IMG/VR virus record: IMGVR_UViG_3300030688_000119
Span: 1-23,954 of that record
Origin: a virus
Direction: 5' to 3' (one strand)
Length of the DNA: 23,954 bases
Made by a program: the position numbers and the translations under genes. The notes below the pieces were generated by a model. The model searched no databases. It had not been told where the DNA came from and was given only the letters and a program-made list of their open reading frames with translations. This document shows, piece by piece, positions 13,409 to 18,871 of this stretch (position 1 is the first letter of the stretch; every line of letters begins with the position of its first letter).

Positions 13409-13872
13409 CAAGGAAAGCAAAACCGAAGACCAAAGTACAACTGGACAAGGACGCCGACCGCCGTCTCCAGAAGACATATAATATCACCCTTCGAGAGTAC
13501 AACGAGTTGGCCAAACGAAACAACGGGGGTTGCTGGGTAAGCGGAAAACCGGCAGGAACCCGGCGTCTGCATGTTGACCACGATCACGCCTGGAAGAAGG
13601 TCAAGATTCTCACTGAGAAGAGAAAAGAGGGATGGAGCGCCGTCGGAACCTACAACGGGGTTGATTATGTTGGTTTCAACGCAAAGAAATCACTTGCTGT
13701 TCGAAAGGTGAAACGAGATTTGCTTCGGGCAAGTGTCCGGGGGCTCCTTTCATATCAAATCAATGCCGGTTTGCAAAAATTCGCTGATGATCCTATTCTG
13801 CTGCGGGCCGCTGCTGACTATCTCGAAAACTTTCAGAAGGGAAGTCCATTATCTGGACAGGAGACAAAATGA
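13405..13872 (+). CDS. recombination endonuclease VII-like, zinc cysteines mostly lost
   Basis: A 155-residue protein with the endonuclease VII pattern: YNITLREYNEL (25-35), HVDHDH (56-61, the catalytic metal site), SVRGLL (110-115) followed by Asn120, and a C-terminal helix with AAADYLE. T4 gp49-type enzymes resolve branched DNA before packaging. Family members have two zinc CxxC pairs. Here Cys43 remains but the partner is Ser46, and the second pair is Ser116/Ile119, so three of four ligands are missing. The catalytic motif is intact. The C-terminal Ser-Pro-Leu-Ser-Gly-Gln is encoded by an exact dispersed site. Confidence 0.8.
   Translation: MTRKAKPKTKVQLDKDADRRLQKTYNITLREYNELAKRNNGGCWVSGKPAGTRRLHVDHDHAWKKVKILTEKRKEGWSAVGTYNGVDYVGFNAKKSLAVRKVKRDLLRASVRGLLSYQINAGLQKFADDPILLRAAADYLENFQKGSPLSGQETK
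13844..13858 (-). promoter_or_regulatory. 15-bp dispersed site 12 (exact, reverse orientation)
   Basis: GTCCATTATCTGGAC on the + strand, just before the end of the endonuclease VII gene and the ribosome binding site (AGGAG) of the next one. Confidence 0.92.
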
Positions 13873-14021
13873 CTAAACCAATTTCAGAATACTCAACACC
13901 TCGTAAGTGCTCAGTTTGCCGACAGCCCGCAACCGTCTGGAACTTCAAGAACGACAAGAAGGGCGGTATCGATTCATCCTCTCGTTCCCCTCGGTGCGAA
14001 GAGCACAAGGAGGCAGCATGA
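13869..14021 (+). CDS. very small zinc-finger-like protein
   Basis: A 50-residue protein that I read directly. ATG 13869 overlaps the previous stop (ATGA) and is preceded by CAGGAGAC. It has Cys-x2-Cys (CSVC) near the middle and a later C-E-E-H, a plausible zinc-binding site. It ends at TGA 14019-14021, overlapping the next ATG. Function unknown. Coupled overlaps on both sides support that it is real. Confidence 0.6.
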   Translation: MTKPISEYSTPRKCSVCRQPATVWNFKNDKKGGIDSSSRSPRCEEHKEAA

Positions 14022-14227
14022 GCAACGTAACAGTAAATTCTTATCGAGGAATGGGTCTCAGCGGATGGCTTACCCTGATCTTCGTTACCCTCAAGCTAGT
14101 GGGGTTTATTACGTGGAGTTGGTGGTGGGTACTAAGCCCTATCTGGATCGATGCGGGCATCTTCCTCGCAGTTTCCCTCTTCATTCTTCTGCTGGCAATT
14201 GTAGTTTACTTTGCGGAGGGCCGATGA
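14018..14227 (+). CDS. two-span membrane protein, transmembrane Fragile-X-F-like
   Basis: A 69-residue protein starting at ATG 14018 after AAGGAGG. It has two hydrophobic segments: LTLIFVTLKLVGFITWSWWWVLSP and AGIFLAVSLFILLLAIVVYF. The L-K-L-x-G-x-I-x-W-S-W-W-W-V motif is the hallmark of a small phage protein family annotated as transmembrane Fragile-X-F-related. Its function is unknown, perhaps membrane remodelling or lysis. A longer frame starting at 13907 is unsupported. Confidence 0.82.
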   Translation: MSNVTVNSYRGMGLSGWLTLIFVTLKLVGFITWSWWWVLSPIWIDAGIFLAVSLFILLLAIVVYFAEGR

Positions 14228-14400
14228 CACACGAAATCAAACTCGAACGCCGAACGGTAGAAGCTATCCTAGCCAGTGTAGTCGGCGGTGGGGCCGTTGC
14301 AGCGATTACTCAGCGGTCTTGGATGTTGGGCATCCTGACTTTGGTAGTGTCTGCGGCGTTATTAATAACAGAGAAAGCGGATATCGAGGAGGAGCAATGA
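14224..14400 (+). CDS. small membrane protein
   Basis: A 58-residue protein starting at ATG 14224, overlapping the previous stop as ATGA. Two short hydrophobic stretches (VEAILASVVGGGAVAAI and MLGILTLVVSAALLI) could form a helical hairpin. The ends are charged. No family is recognised. Together with its two membrane-protein neighbours it might be part of a holin or membrane module. Confidence 0.65.
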   Translation: MTHEIKLERRTVEAILASVVGGGAVAAITQRSWMLGILTLVVSAALLITEKADIEEEQ

Positions 14401-14843
14401 GTTGGTTTGAAACTCCACAGAAACCTGAATCAACTGTCGAATATCGGTCCGGTTTTTCTTGTCGCAAAGGTCACGTTCAGTCTGTATCTTGGAAACAGAT
14501 TGCGACTTCGGGGGTCGAAGAGGTGTGCAAAGAATGTGGATTAACATCCAGACCGGCTGTTATTAGACGTACTTTTGAGTCGTACTTGGTTAGATTCTTG
14601 GGCCGAAAAAAGTGGATAACTGACTCCTTCTCCTCACATACCGACGAATTTGTCCGTTATCTGGACGATCCAAAAGATAGTATTTCCAACGAGATCGTGT
14701 CCAAACTAAAGGCGCGCGCTGTCCGGCCCATGAACGACCAAATACCACCCAACGAACTACCCACCTACTCGGCAGGTCTTCAAGACGGAGAGACTATAAC
14801 CGCCCAGTGGCTGCTGGAAGAAATTAAACAGGAGACTAAGTAA
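14397..14843 (+). CDS. hypothetical protein with a zinc-binding N-terminus
   Basis: A 148-residue protein starting at ATG 14397 after GAGGAGC. The N-terminal 55 residues hold C-R-K-G-H and C-K-E-C-G, a likely single zinc ribbon. The rest is polar, with a stretch PPNELPTYSAGLQDGETITAQWLLEEI. I do not recognise the family. It contains dispersed site 13 (14652-14666). Its stop overlaps the next ATG. Confidence 0.68.
   Translation: MSWFETPQKPESTVEYRSGFSCRKGHVQSVSWKQIATSGVEEVCKECGLTSRPAVIRRTFESYLVRFLGRKKWITDSFSSHTDEFVRYLDDPKDSISNEIVSKLKARAVRPMNDQIPPNELPTYSAGLQDGETITAQWLLEEIKQETK
14652..14666 (-). promoter_or_regulatory. 15-bp dispersed site 13 (14/15, reverse orientation)
   Basis: GTCCGTTATCTGGAC on the + strand, inside the 14397 gene, encoding Val-Arg-Tyr-Leu-Asp. 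Confidence 0.8.
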
Positions 14844-15997
14844 TGCCTAAGACAACACCGGTTCCGGAAGTAGATCGAAACACAATTGCTAAACTGAAGG
14901 AAATTCATCCAGAATGGTCTGGACGACATATCGCCGATTTAGTAGGCTATCACCAGAAAACCGTAAACCGAATTCTAAAACAGAACGACGCCCCTTCGGA
15001 GGTCCGAGTGGAAGAAGAACCAAGTCAGATAAACCACGACGAAATACGCAAGTTGCTGAAAAATGGACCTCGCTCGACGGAAGAGTTGGCCAATTCTCTA
15101 GACTGTAGTCCCAAACGGGTAACCGAAGCCATCGCCGATATGAAGTCGCGCGGAGCCTTGCTATTGACAACTGTCAATGGACTGCACGATCTAGGGGATA
15201 GTTTCTTGCTAGAACCCGGGAGTAGTGAAGTATCAGGAACCGACGGCGACTGGACACACATCTTCGGCTTTACTACCGACAACCACCTCTGCAATCGCCA
15301 CTCCCGTCTGGATGTTCTGAAAGCTGCATACGATCACTTCGAACGGGAAGGAATCTCTGTTGTCTATAATGCCGGAAATTGGATCGACGGAGAAGCGCGG
15401 TTCAACAAAACTGAGCTTCTAACGGCTCCCGGCATGGACCACCAACTTGACTACCTGATTGACCAGTGGCCAGTTCGAGATGGAATCGAAACTCACTACA
15501 TTGCCGGAGACGATCACGAGGGCTGGTACCAACAGAGAGAAGGTATAGAAGTGGGAAGGTATCTCCAGATGCGCGCGGAAGACGCTGGACGCGATGATCT
15601 GAAGTACCTCGGATATGGAGAAGCTGACGTAAAGCTATCCTTCGGGTCTGGATCATCTGTGATGAGGATTGTCCACCCCGGCGGCGGGTCTGCGTACGCA
15701 ATCTCCTATACAGACCAGAAGCGAGTTGAATCCTACCAGGGAGGTGAGAAGCCTCAGATCGAGCTTGTCGGGCACTACCACAAGTTCAACTACGGATACC
15801 CCCGCGAGGTCCATACTCTTCAGGGTGGCTGCACTACTGACCAGTCCATGTTCATGCGCAAGAAGAGGCTACAAGCCCACGTCGGCTACTCCATCGTGAA
15901 GATCAAGCAGAATGACGACGGGGCTATCGCCGGATTCGCTGTCGAGTGGCATCCTTTTTTCGATAGAGGATATTATGAACGACGTTTTGTTGGTTAA
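14843..15997 (+). CDS. HTH-metallophosphoesterase fusion
   Basis: A 384-residue protein. Residues 12-46 form a HTH (HPEWSGRHIADLVGYHQKTVNRIL) and 65-110 a winged-HTH-like segment. From about 138 it is a metallophosphoesterase: TTDNH (Asp146, His148), a GNWIDG motif with Asn179, GDDHE (222-226), a VHPGG stretch and GHYHK near 312. It may cleave DNA or nucleotide substrates at sites chosen by the HTH part. Phage relatives with this combination are known to me only as uncharacterised. Two metallophosphoesterases in one window (also 2045-2551) is notable. The start overlaps the previous stop as TAATG. An exact dispersed site follows directly after its stop. Confidence 0.8.
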   Translation: MPKTTPVPEVDRNTIAKLKEIHPEWSGRHIADLVGYHQKTVNRILKQNDAPSEVRVEEEPSQINHDEIRKLLKNGPRSTEELANSLDCSPKRVTEAIADMKSRGALLLTTVNGLHDLGDSFLLEPGSSEVSGTDGDWTHIFGFTTDNHLCNRHSRLDVLKAAYDHFEREGISVVYNAGNWIDGEARFNKTELLTAPGMDHQLDYLIDQWPVRDGIETHYIAGDDHEGWYQQREGIEVGRYLQMRAEDAGRDDLKYLGYGEADVKLSFGSGSSVMRIVHPGGGSAYAISYTDQKRVESYQGGEKPQIELVGHYHKFNYGYPREVHTLQGGCTTDQSMFMRKKRLQAHVGYSIVKIKQNDDGAIAGFAVEWHPFFDRGYYERRFVG

Positions 15998-16012
15998 GTC
16001 CAGATAATGGAC
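15998..16012 (+). promoter_or_regulatory. 15-bp dispersed site 14 (exact)
   Basis: Exact GTCCAGATAATGGAC in the short gap right after the 15997 stop and before the broken DHH gene. Confidence 0.92.
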
Positions 16013-16025
16013 AAGAAAGGATAAC

Positions 16026-16454
16026 ATGGTTCCTTTAGTTATATACCACAGCCCCTGCGCTGACGGGTTCACAGCAGCTTAGGCCGTCTGGAAAGTTCAC
16101 CCTGACTGGGAATTCTATCCCGGAAAGTACCAGGAGGACCCTCCGGATGTGACAGACAGAGAGGTCTGGTTCGTTGACTTCTCCTACAAGCGTCCTGTGA
16201 TTTTGGAGATGTCCGCGAAGGCAAAATCGATCACAATCCTGGATCACCACAAGAGTGCGGAAGCTGATCTAGTTGAGTTGCCAGAAAACGTGTCTGTGAA
16301 ATTCGACATGGAGAAGTCCGGCGCACGTCTAGCTTGGGATTGTTTCCACCCGGCAGAAGATATACCCATGTTGGTGAACTACGTCGAGGACCGAGACCTG
16401 TGGAGGTTCCACTTCGAAGGGACCCGGATCGGAAACCTCGGACCTACTCTTTGA
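16026..16454 (+). pseudogene. broken DHH-family phosphoesterase (in-frame TAG, truncated end)
   Basis: From ATG 16026 (AAAGGATAAC upstream) the frame reads M-V-P-L-V-I-Y-H-S-P-C-A-D-G-F-T-A-A, then TAG at 16080-16082, then continues with A-V-W-K and the DHH motif (I-L-D-H-H-K). Family members usually have an aromatic residue, often Trp, at that position, so TGG to TAG is a plausible single change. The 3' part is also short: after the DRDLWRF.HFEGTR stretch it ends at 16454, where the family goes on for perhaps another 150 residues. A separate frame with a coupled stop at 16505-16507 follows, suggesting a deletion scar. A GTG (16149) with AGGAGG at 16132-16137 could restart a product lacking the first acidic motif. 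Confidence 0.75.
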
Positions 16455-16506
16455 GTAACGAGAAGTATGGGATGGACCCGAAGACAGGCTCAATTTGGAG
16501 GAGATG

Positions 16507-16920
16507 ATGAAGGTATACTTAGCTGCTAGATATTCCAGGAAGAAGGAAATCAAGTCTTTGGTTCCTATTCTTCTCGAACACAACATCAAAGTAACGAGTC
16601 GATGGCTTGAGGAGACGGGATCAGAGACAGCCCATCTTCACGAGTTTACGCCTAAGTTCTGCCAACATACCGCATACATCGACCTCGAAGATATCGACGC
16701 CGCCGACACGTTCGTATTCTTTTCAGAGGACCCCACTATCGGAACACCACGAGGCGGTCGCCATGCTGAGTTTGGATATGCTTTAGGTACAGGCAAGAGG
16801 ATTGTAGTGATCGGAGGCGAAGAGAACATTTTCCATTATTTACCCCAAGTTGTCCATTATTCGGACTTTGACTCCTTCTTGGAAGGTGAAAGGATAGACA
16901 ATGTCGTTGCTTCCGACTGA
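16507..16920 (+). CDS. nucleoside 2-deoxyribosyltransferase-like protein
   Basis: A 137-residue protein starting MKVYLAARYSRKKEI and carrying the pattern VTSRWLEE, AD-x-F-V-F-F-S-E-D and GGRHAEFGYALGTGK, which matches the nucleoside deoxyribosyltransferase/DUF4406-type Rossmann family. The family moves a deoxyribosyl group between bases or hydrolyses nucleotides; the Glu in GGRHAEFG is the likely catalytic residue. ATG 16507 sits five bases after GGAGG (16497-16501), while ATG 16504 is closer and less likely. Its neighbours, a DHH remnant and a nucleotide diphosphohydrolase, suggest nucleotide-pool management. Confidence 0.78.
   Translation: MKVYLAARYSRKKEIKSLVPILLEHNIKVTSRWLEETGSETAHLHEFTPKFCQHTAYIDLEDIDAADTFVFFSEDPTIGTPRGGRHAEFGYALGTGKRIVVIGGEENIFHYLPQVVHYSDFDSFLEGERIDNVVASD
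16852..16866 (-). promoter_or_regulatory. 15-bp dispersed site 15 (13/15, reverse orientation)
   Basis: GTCCATTATTCGGAC on the + strand, near the 3' end of the deoxyribosyltransferase-like gene. The identical variant occurs at 21320. Confidence 0.65.
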
Positions 16921-17260
16921 TCCTGTTGAGAGGAAGAAGATTCCGCTGTGGTCGGGATTATTTCAATATTTCCCCGACGCCTTAGCAGATGTTGCCCATT
17001 TGTCCTACGTTGGAAACGAACAACACAACAGCGGAGAACCACTTCATTGGGCTAGAGAAAAGTCTGGCGATCAAGAAGATACATTGCTTCGGCACCTGAT
17101 GGAAAAAGGAACAATAGACACAGACGGAATCCGCCACAGTGCGAAGGTTGCGTGGAGGGCTCTGGCTATGCTACAATTGGAAATTGAAAAGGATAATAAA
17201 AATGCCAGCGAACTTTCTCATGAACAGATTAGCGAATTCAAAAAATCCGTTTCAAGGTAG
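16901..17260 (+). CDS. dATP/dGTP diphosphohydrolase-like (DUF5664)
   Basis: A 119-residue protein with the DUF5664 pattern: IPLWSGLFQYFPDAL, VAHLSYVGNEQHN, HWAREKSGDQEDTLLRHL, TDGIRHSAKVAWRALAMLQ. This family, sometimes named dATP/dGTP diphosphohydrolase N-terminal domain and related in name to MazZ of cyanophage S-2L, is a MazG-like helical nucleotide hydrolase. It may clear or shape dNTP pools during infection. It starts at ATG 16901, overlapping the previous gene by 20 bases. No purZ is visible in the window, so diaminopurine DNA cannot be claimed. Confidence 0.82.
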   Translation: MSLLPTDPVERKKIPLWSGLFQYFPDALADVAHLSYVGNEQHNSGEPLHWAREKSGDQEDTLLRHLMEKGTIDTDGIRHSAKVAWRALAMLQLEIEKDNKNASELSHEQISEFKKSVSR

Positions 17261-17609
17261 CTACAAGAAAGTGCTATGTGTTTGTTCCGCCGGGATTCTC
17301 AGGTCTCCTACTGCTGCTTTTGTCTTGGCGAAGGAACCATACAACTTTAACACCCGGGCGGCGGGACTGACAGCAGAGTTCGCGCTGGTCCCGGTAGATG
17401 AAGTTCTGTTGCAATGGGCGGACCTTATTGTATGTATGGATGACCGGCAGGAAGCGCAATTGCGGGAAATGCTAGGAGAGGAAGAGAGGCCAATTGTAAA
17501 CCTCGGCATTCCGGATGTCTACGGGTATCGAGATCCGGTTTTGATTGATCTGATTAGGGAAAGATACGATTTTTTAACCAAGGAGAAGAAAGATGACTCT
17601 GAAATTTAA
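17202..17609 (+). CDS. low-molecular-weight protein tyrosine phosphatase-like
   Basis: About 135 residues with the LMW-PTP signature V-C-S-A-G-I-L-R-S-P, that is Cys28-x5-Arg34, followed by T-R-A-A-G-L, a D-L-I-V-C-M-D-D stretch and Y-G-Y-R-D-P near the C-terminus, where the family has its general acid Asp. It would dephosphorylate tyrosine or a small phospho-metabolite. Start ATG 17202 (AAGGA upstream) overlaps the previous gene by 59 bases; ATG 17220 is an alternative. It is uncommon cargo for a phage replication region. Target unknown. Confidence 0.72.
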   Translation: MPANFLMNRLANSKNPFQGSYKKVLCVCSAGILRSPTAAFVLAKEPYNFNTRAAGLTAEFALVPVDEVLLQWADLIVCMDDRQEAQLREMLGEEERPIVNLGIPDVYGYRDPVLIDLIRERYDFLTKEKKDDSEI

Positions 17610-17808
17610 AGAACCAAAACTTTTGACCGAGAAGGAAATCTACACCATCCGGGGCAAGGCTATCGTAGGGCACGCCTCCCCGGCAGAATTGATGTCCGTG
17701 TTCTCGCACTACGACATCATCGAGTCGAAGCTGGATGAATTCGACGAGGACGATGCGTTTGGAACGGAAGGGTGGAGACATAGGTTTGGGTTGCCAGACG
17801 CAGATTAG
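17593..17808 (+). CDS. hypothetical small protein
   Basis: A 71-residue protein, the last of the rightward block. AGGAG at 17581-17585 precedes ATG 17593 by seven bases, and it overlaps the previous gene by 17 bases. The sequence is acidic with K-E-I-Y-T-I-R-G-K-A near the start and E-G-W-R-H-R-F-G-L-P at the end; I cannot name a family. TAG stop 17806-17808 is followed three bases later by a dispersed site and then a terminator. Confidence 0.65.
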   Translation: MTLKFKEPKLLTEKEIYTIRGKAIVGHASPAELMSVFSHYDIIESKLDEFDEDDAFGTEGWRHRFGLPDAD

Positions 17809-17811
17809 ACA

Positions 17812-17826
17812 GTCCAGGTAATGGAC
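17812..17826 (+). promoter_or_regulatory. 15-bp dispersed site 16 (14/15)
   Basis: GTCCAGGTAATGGAC three bases after the last stop of the rightward block and just before the terminator hairpin. Confidence 0.82.
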
Positions 17827-17832
17827 GCAGAA

Positions 17833-17875
17833 AAGCCCCAACTCTCGGAACATTGAGGATTGGGGCTTCTGTTTT
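17833..17875. terminator. probably bidirectional rho-independent terminator
   Basis: A perfect 9-bp stem AAGCCCCAA (17833-17841) and TTGGGGCTT (17860-17868) encloses an 18-base loop region and is followed by CTGTTTT on the + strand. On the - strand the stem is followed by TTCTG after GGGGCTT, so both strands can end here. It closes the rightward operon and may once have closed the leftward one. Confidence 0.85.
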
Positions 17876-17956
17876 CCACAGATTTATTTTCGATATGCTG
17901 CAACTTTTTGAGAGGAACTGCATCTAATATAGGGTAGGACAAAACAGGAGAACGAC

Positions 17957-18871
17957 GTGTACGATATCTATTTGATTACGAATCAGATCAACGAGAAGAT
18001 TTATGTAGGACAGACAAAGAACACCATACACATTCGCTGGCTCCAGCATCTATGTTCTTGCAGTGGAGGAGACGAAAGACCTCTTTATCGGGCTATGCGC
18101 AAATATGGGGTGGAAAATTTCACTGTTTCTTGTCTTGAGACTGGCCTGAAGACGGTTGAACAAGCCGACGAAGCTGAAAGTCTATGGATAACCAGACTTG
18201 ATTCACTTATCACTAAAAACGGGTACAATTTGACTACGGGCGGGTATTCCGGAAGACATGTCGAGGGTTCTAGAAGAAGAGCGGAGATATCAATACCAAA
18301 AGAGGAGGTCGCCAGAAGGTACGACGAAGGTTCTTCCGTCTGCCAACTGGCGGAAGAGTTGGGTGTTTATTATTCGACTATAATCCGATGGTTGAAAGAA
18401 ACGGGACGAAAAGTTCGTACAAATGATAACATAATGCGCAAGGAACGACTTATATCAGAAGGTAAGGAAGCTTTAGTTGACCCCAAGGGAGAAGATTTGG
18501 TACGTTTGTATGAATCTGGGTTAAGCATATCCGATCTATCCAAAATCTTTGAGATGGCAAGAAGGAACATACGGAAGCGTCTAGTCAAGGAAAACTTGGT
18601 TTTACGGGAGTCCGCTTCCGTGTGGGTAGGCGATCTAAAAGTTTGTTGTGTTTGTCATCTTCCCAAATCTTTAGAAGAAATGGTTCCTTCCAAGCACAAG
18701 AAATGCGGGTATACGAGCTATTGTAAGCCTTGTTGGAAGAATTATGTGAATGATAGGAACCGTAAAATTAGAGCTACTGAGACGGAGTCTGCTGCGGCAC
18801 TAGTCTCAAGAGAGTCTGAAACACCGGGTCTTTCATCCTCTCCTCTGGAGTCATGTCTTTCTTTGCCTTAG
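17957..18871 (+). CDS. GIY-YIG homing-type endonuclease with HTH and zinc domains
   Basis: A 304-residue protein. The GIY-YIG core is at 3-95: I-Y-L-I-T-N, K-I-Y-V-G-Q-T, Arg27, His31, an acidic E-Q-A-D-E-A-E stretch (70-74) and N-G-Y-N-L-T-T-G-G. Two HTH-like segments follow (about 125-147 and 188-210), then a cysteine-rich module (C-C-V-C at 230-233, Cys250, Cys256, Cys259). This layout is that of free-standing homing endonucleases. GTG 17957 has AGGAG six bases upstream. It sits alone between converging operons, and its last 98 bases lie antisense to the end of the leftward gene. The downstream part of the protein (after about 270) may be readthrough of foreign sequence. Confidence 0.8.
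   Translation: MYDIYLITNQINEKIYVGQTKNTIHIRWLQHLCSCSGGDERPLYRAMRKYGVENFTVSCLETGLKTVEQADEAESLWITRLDSLITKNGYNLTTGGYSGRHVEGSRRRAEISIPKEEVARRYDEGSSVCQLAEELGVYYSTIIRWLKETGRKVRTNDNIMRKERLISEGKEALVDPKGEDLVRLYESGLSISDLSKIFEMARRNIRKRLVKENLVLRESASVWVGDLKVCCVCHLPKSLEEMVPSKHKKCGYTSYCKPCWKNYVNDRNRKIRATETESAAALVSRESETPGLSSSPLESCLSLP

Noticed and set aside
16080-16082. In-frame TAG as evidence for a recoded genetic code
   Set aside because: TAG ends several ordinary genes here (for example at 3156, 6315, 13061 and 17808), so it is a normal stop; a nonsense mutation is simpler.
16901-17260. DUF5664 protein as evidence for a diaminopurine (Z) genome
   Set aside because: The family is common in phages without purZ, and no purZ-like gene is visible here.
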